Source of the DNA: Dactylorhiza incarnata | Taxonomy: Eukaryota > Streptophyta > Magnoliopsida > Asparagales > Orchidaceae | Length of the DNA stretch: 64,000 bases | Assembly (NCBI GenBank): GCA_033032865.1 | Contig: JAWHQI010000040.1 | Span: forward strand, 11,949,001-12,013,000 | Direction of reading: 5' to 3' | Shown here: piece after piece, positions 52,855-63,992 of the stretch | How positions within the stretch are numbered: the first letter of the stretch is position 1 | How the letters are laid out: every line of letters starts with the position of its first letter | The notes under the pieces: model-generated | The model's database searches: none | Seen by the model: only the letters and a program-made list of their open reading frames with translations | What the model was told of the DNA's origin: nothing | Position numbers and translations under genes: made by a program

Positions 52855-54380
52855 TTTTGAATTCAGTATTTCTACATGACTTATAAGTTTTACTATTGTT
52901 AGGAGCAAATATTAATTCATATAAATTATGCATGCATTATTCTCGTATGGTCGTGTTATAGTCATTCAGACAATTTGAACGTATGAAATTCACCAACAAG
53001 ACAAACTAATAATTCCATATCCAAATTATGTGAGCATTTTGCAATGACCAGCCAGTCACCACGATTGGTTTGTATGCTGCAAGTTCTATGGACCTTAATA
53101 TGACAATAAAATTTTAAGGCATTCATTCAGGCTGTCGTGCATTGATTGGTGAATAAATTTTGTTATGCTAATGCAGCTTTTATGCTAATGCATTCACTTT
53201 TTTCAACTTTATGCTTCAATTTTTTGTATACTTATATATAATAGCAATACTCCAACCCCCATTCCTTCATCGTATTTAATGTAGGATCAGAACTTTTGTT
53301 GGTTACATTTTCATTTTTTGCAATTCAAAGACACAAGATGGTTGGCAATCTTGCACTGGATGAGGGGAATATGGGATAAATGCAACTTTTACTTTGGAGT
53401 TTCTCATTATCAGTTTATGTACTTCAAATTTCAATGCATTTCATTTATACCAATAGAGTTGTACACTTGGTAGATTTTTAATATGATAATAAAAACACAA
53501 AATTTGTTCCCTCAAATACTCACTCTCAGAGCATCAATAGCTCTATATAAATTTTATATGTAAAATAGGTCTTCTCAAAATTAAATATGCAGTCTCTAGA
53601 ATACAAATTTAACATATTTTTTATTTAAAGAAAGGTTGCCGATGTTGATGTCGGGGATACGCCAGATTGATTTTTTTCATGTCGGTTTTAATGTCGGGGG
53701 ATATCTCGAGAAATTTCATATATCGAGTTTTAATATTTATATATTTATATACATAATTATAGATACAGATAATCATGTATATATATATTGATATATTAAC
53801 AATTTAACATTTATTGAATTTGTAAATCTACCAAATTAGTATACATTTTAGGTTACACATGTAATGACGGTATAACACAGGGAAGAAAGCTGAAGGAAGT
53901 AGAAAGCCAGGAAGTCAATGACGACAACCGAACACAACGAACCCACAATCTGAAATCCAAAGGCCAAGCAGAATCAACGTCGACGATGGATGGGCGCAGG
54001 GAAGAAATGCAAAGGACGTAAGAAAATAATCAAGAACTATGACACAAAACAACCTAGATAGCAAAATAATTTTGTTTTCTTGTCTATTAACTCATATAAG
54101 CTAAAAATAATAATTAAAAAAATCAGTCGATATACCTTATCGGCAAATATAAATATCAGTTGATTGCTGATATATCAATCGATATATTCCAAAAGGATAT
54201 TTTGCAAAAAACATATCGGAAATGTCATTTTGTCCATGAAACGTCTATGATGGTAGATATCCACAACACTGATTTAAAGTAAGTCTTCTTAAATTATAGT
54301 GTTAATATCACTAAAAATATCAATTTAAAAATAAAATAGAAAGGGAGGCATATAGTTTAGAGCCAATGCAAACAACTAGC

Positions 54381-54812
54381 TTGAAATCTTCAGATCTTTC
54401 CCCATCTGACTTCAAGCAAAAGTCGGCTCGGCTCAAAGTCATCGACTTGGTAAAAAATTACTACTTGGTACCAAATCGTGGGTATTAATTTCTTGGCGTC
54501 TTCCACCAGCCTAACATAACCTCCTCCTGTTTATCAAAATTCGTTGTCGGGATGAGGCCATGTAGCCAACTTGAGCCAATAGGATTTCGAGCTGCCTTGA
54601 AATCTTCTGAAATTCCCCTATCCAAGTTTAATTGAGGTCCGCTCAGCACAAAGCCTCTTTGGTAACAATCCTACCACTTGTACTCAACAGCAAATATTAA
54701 TGTCTTGGAGAATTCCACCGCGACCCATTATAACCTCCTCCAATTTATCCAAAATTAGTTTTGAAGTTCGGATGGATTCATGTAGCCAACATGAACTACT
54801 AAGAGAATTGTC
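54381..54812. repeat. Diverged tandem duplication, period about 216 bp
   Basis: TTGAAATCTTC begins copies at 54381 and 54597; both continue with related TATTAAT, TTCCACC, AACCTCCTCC, TTATC and CATGTAGCCAAC blocks at equal spacing. The start of a third copy (GGCAGCCTTG) follows at about 54806. Confidence 0.75.
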
Positions 54813-54934
54813 GGCAGCCTTGTAGTGGTGGTCGTGATACTTGAGCACCTAGAACCCCTAACCTGAGGTTCAATCATGATGTCGTTGATGCAGTGCAAAG
54901 TGTTGAAATACATGCTTAAATGGCAACTACCGTG

Positions 54935-54980
54935 GAGCAGTTTCGCGCATGTCTATCACGGAGCAGTTTCGCGCATGTCT
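54935..54980. repeat. 26-bp tandem repeat, two copies
   Basis: GAGCAGTTTCGCGCATGTCT at 54935-54954 and again at 54961-54980, identical over 20 bases. Confidence 0.93.
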
Positions 54981-56048
54981 ACACAGAATTTTGGCACTTA
55001 TCTCTAGTGACAATCAATAATTTCTAAAGCATCTTCATGAGTTCTAAGTTGCCGAACGACTCTCTCATGATGCTGGAATGCAAATACTATGAGCCCTAGC
55101 AAATGATCTCTTCGCTAGTATTGGAGAATGAAATTGAATGAAACGACCTTAGGTTTTTCTTTCCTCTCTCTAAATCCTTGATAGTTTCCTATGAAACTCA
55201 TAGCCTATGAGAGAAGACTATGCAAAAAACGGTAATTGGAAGCAACCAAACATGGAACTAAACACAATTGCAAAATTGGAAGTCAGGCAAAATCAATATT
55301 GTGTAAGGAAATAGCCTTTACAGACGCTGAAAGATTGAATCCCTGGATATGTGAGCCTAGATAAATAGGTCAAGAAAAAGGAGAAACATTCTCAAGAGAC
55401 TATGATGCATAATTCTATTTCAGATGCTTAACCCACCACTCATTATCTTGAATAGTAATTTGTAATCAATAGATTTATAGTGAAAATTTCTCAATTGAGC
55501 TACCCCCATTGTTTTTTCCATTTGGACTTTTTCATTTTCAAAAACATGTGAGTCATTTATTTTTATTGTCACTGCGTTAGTGATTGTCGAGCTAAACTAA
55601 TTTACTATACTGATTCACAAACATTAACAGGGTCACACAAAAACCTAAGATGAGTTTTTGCCTCTCTCCTTACATCAATAATTCTGAATTTCACGTCTTT
55701 GCTCTTTTTGTTATTGGTCTCTCGGCTTACTCCTTAACCAACACCCTTGAGGTGCTTTACAAAAAATCATTTTAAACAACCTAATATATTAAAAACTTTT
55801 TAAGTGTAAGAGATGACATTAAGACTTAAAAAGAAAATGAACAATGTGGGTACAAAATTAAAATGATATATTCAGATACTAAGAAAGGAATAAATATTTT
55901 AGTCAAATATAGATTAACACCTCATGTAAATGAATGGATAATGATGATAATTAAATGACTACAAATGTATATTAAAGACGAAAAATATAATGATTTGAAA
56001 CCATAAAATTGCTAAAAGGCAATGGATCAAAAGAAATAAATTGATAGC

Positions 56049-56399
56049 TCAACAAACGAAGATGCTTGAGATAAAAAAAGAAGTATGTAAGAAGATACAA
56101 ATACCATGCGCAATATCTAGAGATGATTCTGCGGCGGCGCCGCGCACAAAAGACATGTTTCTAGTGTCGTCCGAGATGGTGCTAGCCTTGCAATAGAGTG
56201 TGTCCGGCGGGAGCTCGATTGGGGCGCTTGACTGAAGAGGTATGAGATCATGAGAGAACACATCCGAGTTGTCCGTCGCATTGCAATAGGGCCGGTTGAG
56301 CTCTAAGGTGGAGATTTGCGGAAAAAATATGGCATTGTGAGAAGGCGGCACCATTGAGAGGATGGTTGTGGTGGTGAGGAGAAGGAAGCTGCGGCTCAT
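56049..56399 (-). CDS. Possible first exon of a secreted host protein (unrecognised)
   Basis: Minus-strand ATG at 56399 opens a 116-codon frame. Its start (MSRSFLLLTTTTILSMVPPS) looks like a signal peptide; the rest has two Cys (PYCNATDN, TLYCKAST), one N-glycosylation motif and no domain I know. At about 56107 CATGGTATTTG on the minus strand could be a splice donor, which would shorten the coding part to about 98 codons. It is one of the few non-transposon open frames here, but it may be chance. Confidence 0.25.
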   Translation of the reverse strand: MSRSFLLLTTTTILSMVPPSHNAIFFPQISTLELNRPYCNATDNSDVFSHDLIPLQSSAPIELPPDTLYCKASTISDDTRNMSFVRGAAAESSLDIAHGICIFLHTSFFISSIFVC

Positions 56400-56924
56400 G
56401 CTTGGAAGTTGAAACTAATTCAGTTTCTTGGAAGAGTATGGACTTTATTTGGATTGTTGTTTTGTTCGCTCAGTTCGGGGGATAGAAAAATTAGAGCTAT
56501 CTGTCAAGTATTAAATAAAAATAAAAATATTAGGTAAGTATTAAAATTGTTGGGAAAAAAAAGATAAATAGAAAATAAAATGTATAGCTCATACTCATGA
56601 AATATGAACACAGGAGATTATAGTTCTTAAAAATATTTGTTACATACAATGATTAGACCAACTTATATAGGCTACAATCATCAAAATTGTTATAAATCTC
56701 TTTTTATACATGTTAAAACAAACATTTAATTATAATATTTATATGCTATCAATTAAATTAATGCATCATTTATCATATTTAATCAGGCAGCAATAAACAA
56801 TCATTTTAACTCTCTATTATTATAGGGCAATCAACATGGTCAGTGCAACATTGTCAATCATCGCCTAACAAAACGATTCGAGACAAAGACAGACATGATC
56901 TTTTAATCTCTGAGAAAAGAACCA

Positions 56925-57118
56925 CTACCTGGGGTTCAGTATCAAAGCCATCAAAGTTATGATTATTCCAAATTTCACCAGGAATCCTTATCGTGAGGCC
57001 TCGGCGGATGGATTTGTTACCTTTAATTTGACACCTCGGCGGCAAGACAAGAACTGGAACTTGTTCGATGCAAAGGGTGGTCAGCTCCTCAACAATAGCC
57101 AATGGTTCTGGCTCCCCC
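56925..57118 (-). other. Possible internal exon, minus strand
   Basis: On the minus strand a T-rich tract ending CATGACACAG (acceptor-like) precedes an open stretch PLAIVEELTTLCIEQVPV, LVLPPRCQIKG, ending at CCCCAG-GTAGTG, a strong donor-like site near 56931. No family is recognised. The plus strand is also open over part of this region, so strand is uncertain. Confidence 0.22.
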
Positions 57119-58249
57119 TTTCTCCTGTGTCATGGAAAAAAAGAAATGGAATGAGAATAATTAGGTCCGTTCGGATCGCAGGATTTGGTTTTGAAGAATT
57201 GAAATTCAGTAAAAACCAAAACCAGCAGGTTTTGGTTTTCCTGAATTCCAATTAGGCTGTTTGGTTGCAGGAAGGTTGTGAGCTGTAGGAATTGGAATTG
57301 GGCAATTATGTTGTTCGGATGCTGGATGGAATTCATCCACAGGAATTGAATGAAACTTAAAAAATTATTTAAAAATATAAAAACTACAGGCTTAACAACA
57401 ACACAAATTTTAAAACGAAAGTGGGTGAATTTGCAATGATAAAACTATGTGCATCAATGCTGCAGTTGCTAAAAAAATTCCTATCATCTTTTTTAAGCAT
57501 CTAATTTTTAATTCTAAACTTCTTTTGACTTCAAAATAAATTAAAAAAAAAGTTCCTGGTCTACTGTTTAATTCTAAACTTCTTGAAATCTATGGCTATG
57601 TATCATGAGAATAGGAAAACGATGGAGGCTAAAAAATGATAAAAATGATAAAAACTGTGTAAATGATGGCAGACTGCGTAAATGAAGATGAAAACAGTCC
57701 CTCAAAAAATGATAAAAACTGTCTAAAACCAGTCCCTAAAAAAATGATGAAAACTGTATAACAATGGTGGCCATTCTGAAACAATGGGGACGGGACAAGA
57801 ATGATGGCAGACTGCGTAAATGAAGATGAACAGTCCATCAATGGAGGCTCACCTCACCACCGGCGAACAGGAAAATGATGGCAGAGTGCGGCGTGAGATG
57901 GAAGATCTGCTGCGGGCGCGAAGGCTGCGGGCGGAAAATCCAAGGAAGAATCAAACATGGCAGACTGCGAGTGCAATGGAAAAGATGAAAAGGAAAACGA
58001 AGCTGTTTTGGGATTATCGGTGCCGGTGGGCTGTTTCCCATTTTTGTTTTTGAGTTCCTGACTTCCTGCATAAAAAATTTTGGGATGCTATTTTTCGGCT
58101 CCTCTCTAATAATTTAATTTGAGATTTACAATAATTCCACAAAATATTTTGTATTCAAACATTTTAATTTATTTCAATACCTGCATAATTATTGCCACCA
58201 ATAATCTCACAATTTATAACTCTTACTTATGCAGTTATGCTCATACTAA
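57119..58249. other. Intergenic with local tandem duplications
   Basis: At 57661 and 57801 the block AATGATGGCAGACTGCG with following AAATGAAGATGA recurs (140 bp apart), with further partial copies near 57875 and 57957 and an AAAAATGATAAAAACTG motif repeated at 57630-57760. At 57157 and 57248 AATTAGG-TC/CTGTT-GG-type starts hint at decayed MITE ends. No gene supported. Confidence 0.5.
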
Positions 58250-58380
58250 GGCTCCGTTTGGGAGGACTTATTTTCACCGGTCAAGCGGTTACGACCGCAT
58301 GAACCGGACCTTAATTTAAGATCCGGTTCATGCGGTCGTAACCGCTTGACCGGTGAAAATAAGTCCTCCCAAACGAAGCC
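58250..58380. mobile_element. Tourist-type MITE, near-perfect foldback
   Basis: 131 bp made almost wholly of two inverted arms of about 65 bases with only two mismatches seen (GGCTCCG against GGCTTCG, and GGACCTT against GGATCTT). Ends GGCTCCGTTTGG resemble Tourist/PIF-Harbinger terminal repeats, and TAA flanks both sides (58247-58249 and 58381-58383), the target duplication preferred by that superfamily. It has no coding capacity and would have depended on a PIF-like transposase. Confidence 0.88.
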
Positions 58381-58383
58381 TAA

Positions 58384-58537
58384 AATTAATTGGGTGAGTA
58401 TAGACTAAAATTAAGGGCGTTGTTAATCGCACTGTTTTATTAGCTATTCGCCCCGCACTTCAAATTAATTTTAAGGCTTTTCTCTTCTTCTAACCGCACT
58501 TTTACCCAGTAAGCCCTAGTTTCGCGGTTGCCGTCTC
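58384..58537. other. Short spacer between MITE and E7
   Basis: No recognisable feature. Confidence 0.6.
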
Positions 58538-58992
58538 TGTTAGGGACCCGTCGTGGCCGTGGTCGATAGACGAATGCCCGGGAGGTTGGGCTGGAGGTTA
58601 GAGACGAAAGGGAGGAGAGAGAGAGGCAGAATATGAGATAGAAAAAAGTTCTTCATTAATAAAACCTTGCATAACAATCTATTACAATAAGCGGCTATTT
58701 ATAACGTCTAATAGAAATCAATATTTCTTAGCCCAATCTAATTTTGGCTAAACCGGGGTCTTCTGGATTGATGTGCCTTCATCTGAGTTTTTGAATTCTT
58801 TATTGTAATTCGGACATTTATCTGCGCCGTTGGATGTCTGTGATGTTCTCCGCCGCTGAATTATTTTGAAGAAGCTTTTATCTGCGTCGTTGGATGCCTG
58901 TGATGATCTTCGCCATTGGATATGCCGACACCTGCCAATCTGAGTAAGTGATGGGCTGACAGCTGGCTTGATATGAGGCATTGATCCTAACA
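58538..58992 (-). repeat. E7 3' LTR
   Basis: On the element strand begins TGTTAGGATC (58992) and ends GGTCCCTAACA (58538), 455 bp, ends mutually inverted (TGTTAGG/CCTAACA). TATA box TTATAAATAG near 58695. Preceded on that strand by AAAGAGGAAGGCAG (59006-58993), the polypurine tract, itself overlapping the polyprotein tail reading TEDIVLKEEGSV. Confidence 0.8.
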
Positions 58993-59471
58993 CTGCCTTC
59001 CTCTTTAAGAACGATGTCCTCAGTATTCTGTTGTTACTTCTTCATCTTCGCACAATGGGTTAGGGTTTGGGAGCTTCTCGACGCTTTTTCTTTCTCGTCT
59101 CTGCTGCTACTTTACTTGTTGATTTGAAGGATTTGCGTATGCCTCTGGTGAGCTTGGTTGAAAGGTTGGAGAAGGCAGTCGCGATGATGATCCACATATT
59201 TTTTTTAACAGATACTTGTTAGATCTGAGGGTTGCAACTCGCTCATCGACATTTGGTGTTTCCAATCGTCCCCAGTAAGAAAGTATCAAATATTTTTACA
59301 AATTTGGAACTCCTTGAGTTCCTTTGTTTATGGCTTCGAATATTTCTCTTCTTTTTCTTCAAATATTTCTCTTCTTTTTTTTTGGCCCCAAGTCATTTTC
59401 GCTCTTTCTGTAGTATGTAGTGGTAGATCTGCTTGTAGATGTGGGTGATCTGTGAGAGTAGATAGATTTTC
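58993..59471 (-). pseudogene. E7 polyprotein tail and interrupted segment
   Basis: The tail NTEDIVLKEEGSV (about 59030-58993) is what normally follows the chromodomain. Between it and the chromodomain stop at 59472 about 430 bp without recognisable coding sequence intervene, possibly an old insertion; no ends or duplication found. Confidence 0.5.
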
Positions 59472-60580
59472 TCATGTATTATCTGTTGGTGGCAGACCCT
59501 GCCATTGTATTAACGCTTGTTGTATTTCCTTGCCCCGTTTGATGATCCGGCTTAAGCTGATGATGGCCAAGGGAGAGTATAATGGGTTGTTTTTCCAGTT
59601 GAGTTTTGGTAACTCTATTGCTTGTTGTGAGGGATCACCAATATATGGTTTGAGTAGCAAAATGTGAAATACCGGGTGTATTTGTGATTCAGGAGGGAGG
59701 AGGAGATGGTAAGATGTCTCACTGATGATCTCCGCCACCTGGGAGGGGTCATAGTACTTCAAGCTGAGCTTTCTTCCCGCTGGTCTGGTCATTGTTAGTT
59801 GACGATATGGGTGTAGTTTTAATAACACCCAATCACCTTTGTTTAACTTCAGCTCCTTGCGCTTTTTGTCTGCTTGCATCTTCATCTTTTGCTGTGATTT
59901 GGCTAGGTTTTCCTTTAATGCATGCATCAATTCATCTCTAGTCTGCAACGTCATTTCTACTGCTTCATTGGTAGTTTCCCATGCACAATAATTCAGCAAA
60001 GCAGGGGGAGGTCGACCAAACATGACTTCAAATGGAGTCATGTTGGTCGAAGTATTAAATGTTGTATTAAAGTGAAATTCTGTTAGGCTTAGGTAATTAC
60101 ACCATTTCTTTGGATTTTCATGTGTGAATATTCTTAAGTACTGTTCCACACACCTATTAACCCTTTCGGTTAATTCGTCAGTCTGCGGGTGGTATGAGGA
60201 ACCGTACTTTAAGTGGGTTCCTTGTATTCTAGACAATTCAATCCAGAAATCACTTAAAAAATTGTATCCCGATCAGATATGATCGATTCTGGGATGCCAT
60301 GTAGTTTTCCTACACACTCCCAGAAGGTTGTTGCTACAATTGATCCTGTATAGGATGTTTAAGTGCTGCTAAATGTATGGCCTTAGAAAATCTATCCACT
60401 ACTACCATAATAATAGTATATCCTAGGGATAATGGTAGAAGTGTGATAAAGTCCATAGTTAGATCTGCCCAAAGTTTAGTTGGGGTTGGCAGAGGTTGCA
60501 GTAAGTCATGAGGCAAATGATTTGAGGCCTTGGTCTTCGGGCAAACATCACATTTTTTTATGAATTATGTGATCTCTTGC
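59472..60580 (-). pseudogene. pol: E7 integrase and chromodomain
   Basis: Read leftwards: LLQPLPTPTKLWADLTMDF (first catalytic Asp, 60470), VVVDRFSKAIHL, a broken stretch with PESII-SDRD-like sequence (second Asp, about 60280), SSYHPQTDELTERVNRC (Glu, 60175), MTPFEVMFGRPPPALL, KLNKGDWVLLKLHPYRQL, the GPY/F-like module KYYDPSQVAEI (Gly changed), HPVFHILLLKPY, and a chromodomain (PLAIISLSRIIKRG, ALIQWQGLPPTDNT) ended by a stop exactly where the conserved Trp is expected. Frameshifts near 60240-60330. Confidence 0.88.
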
Positions 60581-61030
60581 TTCATATTTGGTCAGTAGAA
60601 CTGGGCTCTAATCCTATATAATATTCTCTTAATCCTTGAGTGCCCCATGCAAAACTAGTGTGAGCTTCAGTGATAACTCTTTTCTTTATTTGTGAATTAT
60701 CTGGAATGTAAATTATGTGATGGTGTATGATGTAATTTCCTTTATGCTTCCAGTCGGGATAGTTTTGTGGTTCTAATCTTATTTTAGTACTTAGTTCATC
60801 ATTTTCATAATTTTGCTCCAGTCCTTCCAATGTGGGAGAGGAGGGAATGAATATCATATTGATGCTCTTAGGGGATGAATCCCCTGATTCTTCAGATATT
60901 CTTGATAGGGCATCTGCTGCCTGATTCAGTTTTCCTTATTTATATTTTATGATGAAGTTATACCCCAATAATTTGGAGAGAAATGCTTGTTGTTCTGGTG
61001 TCTGAATGTACTGTGTGAGAAGATAATGCA
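60581..61030 (-). pseudogene. pol: E7 RNase H C-terminus and integrase zinc-finger region
   Basis: Minus strand reads TPEQQAFLSKLLGYNFIIKY, a stop, LNQAADALSRI, an acidic linker, YIIHHHIIYIPDNSQIKKR and ITEAHTSFAWGTQG. ADALSR marks the end of RNase H. The integrase His pair is partly readable (EAHTSF) and the Cys pair follows after shifts near 60545 (CPKTKA-like). Continues across the insertion from 61911. Confidence 0.8.
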
Positions 61031-61035
61031 GGCTT
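61031..61035. other. Target-site duplication of the 61036-61910 insert
   Basis: GGCTT, repeated at 61911-61915. The E7 reading continues when the insert and one copy are removed. Confidence 0.92.
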
Positions 61036-61910
61036 TGTTGAAAAATTCTAGCTTTGATATCTAATGATAGATTTCAGCTCAGATACCAAAGTAAAATTTC
61101 TTAGAAGCGGGAGTCGAGCGCAGGAACACTATAATCATTCCATGTTAAGTAACCAGCAACAATAGAAAGACAAAACAATCTTGTATTAATCTATCTCCTT
61201 CACAATTCGATACATACATAGCAAGACATGATTTATCAAAATATAAGATGGAGAGAAAACAAAGACAAACAAGCAACTGGCGAACAACAAGAACTGAGAT
61301 CGCCAGAGACCGCTGAAACGGTCTGACCACATGGTAACCACTGAGAACGCACGAACTACTGACTTATTAAACTGCTGAGAAAAGAACCTATCTGCACTTC
61401 TTGATCGCCTAACTGCAAGGTCGCATAACCACAGAAGCTGCCCACGACCAGAGAACAAAAACTGCAGAAGCTGACGCCTGACCGCAACTCTAGATCACCT
61501 GACCGCTAAGGTCGCCAGACCGCTGAGCTTGCTCTGAACAGCCCAAGAACTACAACACAGTCCACACAGAAGAAGACCGTTGGTGAACTGGTTATTCAAA
61601 GTTGGAATCACAAAGGAAGAAGATTGCTGACTGCTGGCCGCTGACAGTTCTCGTTATTAATGACGGGCCCTGCACCTATATTTATAGGCAGACAGACGAA
61701 TGTCGTCATCTCCCCATAGAGGTATAATAACCGCCTGAACCAGACCGCACAAGGGGAGATCACGTGATCACAAGATGACACCTGCTTGAGCCCTAGCCAA
61801 TGACGACAATAAGATCGCTAGAGAGAGCCCGCGCGGTCTCAGCGATCTTCGCGGTCTGACTTCCTCAGACCGCCCAGCCTACTTCTACTTCCACTTCAAA
61901 AAATTCAACA
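61036..61910 (-). mobile_element. LTR-like insertion in E7 (solo LTR or internally deleted element)
   Basis: 875 bp with perfect 7-bp terminal inverted repeats (TGTTGAA/TTCAACA) and GGCTT duplications. On the minus strand a TATAAATATAGG motif lies near 61680. A Met-tRNA primer-like site with one mismatch, TGGTATCTGAGC, is at 61088-61077 on that strand, only about 40 bp from the far end, so this may be a 5' LTR plus primer site joined to the last bases of a 3' LTR after deletion of the body. Many GACCGC/GCGGTC motifs. Open frames inside are LTR sequence. Confidence 0.75.
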
Positions 61911-62640
61911 GGCTTTGATGGTCTATCATTATAATGAATTGACGTCCTATCAGATATTGCCTCCATTTGGACACCGCAACAGTAACTGCATGCATTTCTC
62001 TTATGTATGTTGATTTTCTTTGCATCAGGAGTGATAGTTTTTTACTAAAATATGTTATAGTTTTTTTTCCGTTGCATTAATACAGTTCCAATCCCTGTGC
62101 CAGACGCATCAGTCTCGATTATGAAGGGTTCTTCGAAATTAGGGATGGATAAAATTGGATAAGTAATTAATTTTTGTTTTAAACTTTCAAATGCGTCATG
62201 GGCCCTTGCATTCCATTGAAATGAATTTTGTTTAAGTAACTCTATTAAAGGAAATTCTATTTTAGCAAAATCTTTGATGAATTTTCTATAGTATCCATTT
62301 TGCCCCAAGAAGGCCCTTACATCTTTCTGATTTCTAGTTATAGACAATTGCTCAATGGATAAAATGTTATTTTTATTTGGCGTTACCATTCACCTGCTTA
62401 TGATATGACCTAAGAACTCAATTTCTTCTAAAAGAAAGTTACATTTAGAAAGCTTAATCAATAACTGGTTGTTTTCTAAAATTTCTAAAGTGAGTTTTAA
62501 ATGTTCGTAGTATTCTTTCTCTGTGGGACTAAAAATTAATATATCGTCAAAAAATACAACAATGAATTTCCTAAGGTGGGGTTGAAAAATGGAGTTCATC
62601 GGTGCTTGAAATGCTGAAGGGCATTGGTTAAGCCAAAAGA
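61911..62640 (-). pseudogene. pol: E7 RT palm-thumb and RNase H start
   Basis: Read leftwards from 62599: SIFQPHLRKFIVVFFDDILIF (FFDD catalytic motif intact), KLSKCNFLLEEIEFLGHII, a frame change at about 62390, QLSITRNQKDVRAFLGQNGYYRKFI, then RNase H IIETDASGTGIGTVLMQ with its first Asp. Frame lost near 62045 before the insertion site. Confidence 0.85.
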
Positions 62641-63183
62641 CATAACCACGAACTCATAATGTCCTTGATGCGTTCTAAAAGCTGTTTTTGTGTATCTTCC
62701 CTAACCATACGTATCTGATGATACCCGGACCTTAAATCTAATTTTGAAAAATATCTGGCCGAATATAGTTCGTCCATCAATTCCTCTATGGTTGGGATGG
62801 GAAATTTGTCCTCAATGGTGATTTTGTTCAGGGCTCTGTAATCTACATAAAATTGTTATGATCCATCTTTTTTTAACCAATAGTATTGGGGAGCTAAAGT
62901 TTGAGGTGCTGGCAATAATCTGACCATTACTAAGCATTTTCCTTACCAATCTTTCAATTTCATTTTTTTCGTTATAAGGATATCGATATGGTCTTATGTT
63001 TGGAGCATCTGCCCCCTTAATTAAATTTATTTTATGATCTATAAGCCTCATGGGTGGTAATTCTGTGGGCTCCTGAAATAGCCTAGAGTATTCCGCCAAT
63101 AATTCTTTAACTCGAATTGGCAACTTGTTCCTGATTTCCTCAAATGTCTGATCATTTCTGGGAGATGGGTTTTCCTTGGTCAA
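62641..63183 (-). pseudogene. pol: E7 reverse transcriptase N-terminal half
   Basis: Minus strand: VKELLAEYSRLFQEPTELPP, IRPYRYPYNEKNEIERLV, NFSSPILLVKK, after which a lost or altered base shifts frame; [29 protein letters not shown] and [13 protein letters not shown] are then readable, and another shift follows FGLTNA. Typical chromovirus RT spacing. Confidence 0.85.
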
Positions 63184-63992
63184 TAACAGACATCGTGTTG
63201 TGGGTTTAGGGTTACCATTCTCATTAACTGCGATGATGATATCTTACCAATTTGGGATATATTGTTATATCTCAGTAATTTCACCTGTCCCTCTGTGCCT
63301 TTGTAGGAAATTGAGAGATTGACATAATCTGTCGTGACTGGCCCTGGTGTTTTCAACCAGCATTGTCCCAAAATAAGATTAGTCCCTTCGATATAGTGGA
63401 CATATAAGTGAACTACATATTGTTTGGTTTGAATGAGCAGTGAGACATCCTTACACTTCCCCGTACATTGCTCTGTTAACCAATTTCCGATAAATACTGG
63501 AAATTCAGTAATTTTATGTATCGGCAATTTTAAGAACAATGTCATTCTAGAAGTAATGAAATTATGTGTGCTTCCCCCGTTTACAAATATTTCTAGGGGT
63601 TGATTTTTGATATGACATGCAAATCTTATACCAAGATCAGGCAGTGCTCCTGTGAGGGCGTGTAAACAAATAGTAGTAGTTGGGTCTTCTTCTTCTTGGA
63701 TTGCTTCATTAGGGTCAAAATTTAAGTCTTCTTCCTCCTCAGTTCCTCCTAAGTAGAGCAGTGCTCCACGTCCTTTACATTTGTGACCAACGTGATAACG
63801 TTCATCAAAATTGTAGCACAACCCTTTTTCTCGTTTGGCTTGTAATTTTGTTTGAGTTAATCGCTTTATTGGGGGCAATTTTGGTCTGGCGGGGTTATTA
63901 TAATTTCTATTGACTTCTACATGTGACTCGTATGTTATTTTCTGAGTTTGGTTTCTTCTTTTATTTTCCTCCAAACGTTGGTCCTCGTCCAT
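63180..63992 (-). pseudogene. gag: E7 gag C-terminus and protease
   Basis: A 270-codon frame. The zinc knuckle is damaged: CYNFDERYHVGHKC has Phe in place of the second Cys. An acidic linker (EEEEDLNFDPNEAIQEEE) follows. The protease active site reads IFVNGGSTHNF, with Asn in place of the catalytic Asp, while NLILGQCWL gives the distal protease motif. The gene continues right of the window. The frame being open although two key residues are lost suggests decay by point substitution. Confidence 0.88.

Larger units (their letters stand above)
52860..56048. other. AT-rich intergenic DNA with local repeats
   Basis: No gene recognised. 53630-54260 has several GATAT/ATATC-rich, TATCGG-type stretches in both orientations that could be a decayed foldback transposon. 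A diverged tandem pair lies at 54381-54812 and a 26-bp repeat at 54935-54980. The remainder is featureless. Confidence 0.5.

Noticed and set aside
57157..57350. A complete MITE beginning GGTCCGTTCGG or GGCTGTTTGG
   Set aside because: Ends look like MITE starts but they are in direct, not inverted, orientation and no target duplication was found.
61145..61458. Short minus-strand frames with hydrophobic stretches
   Set aside because: Inside the LTR-like insertion, no homologue motif, no start context.
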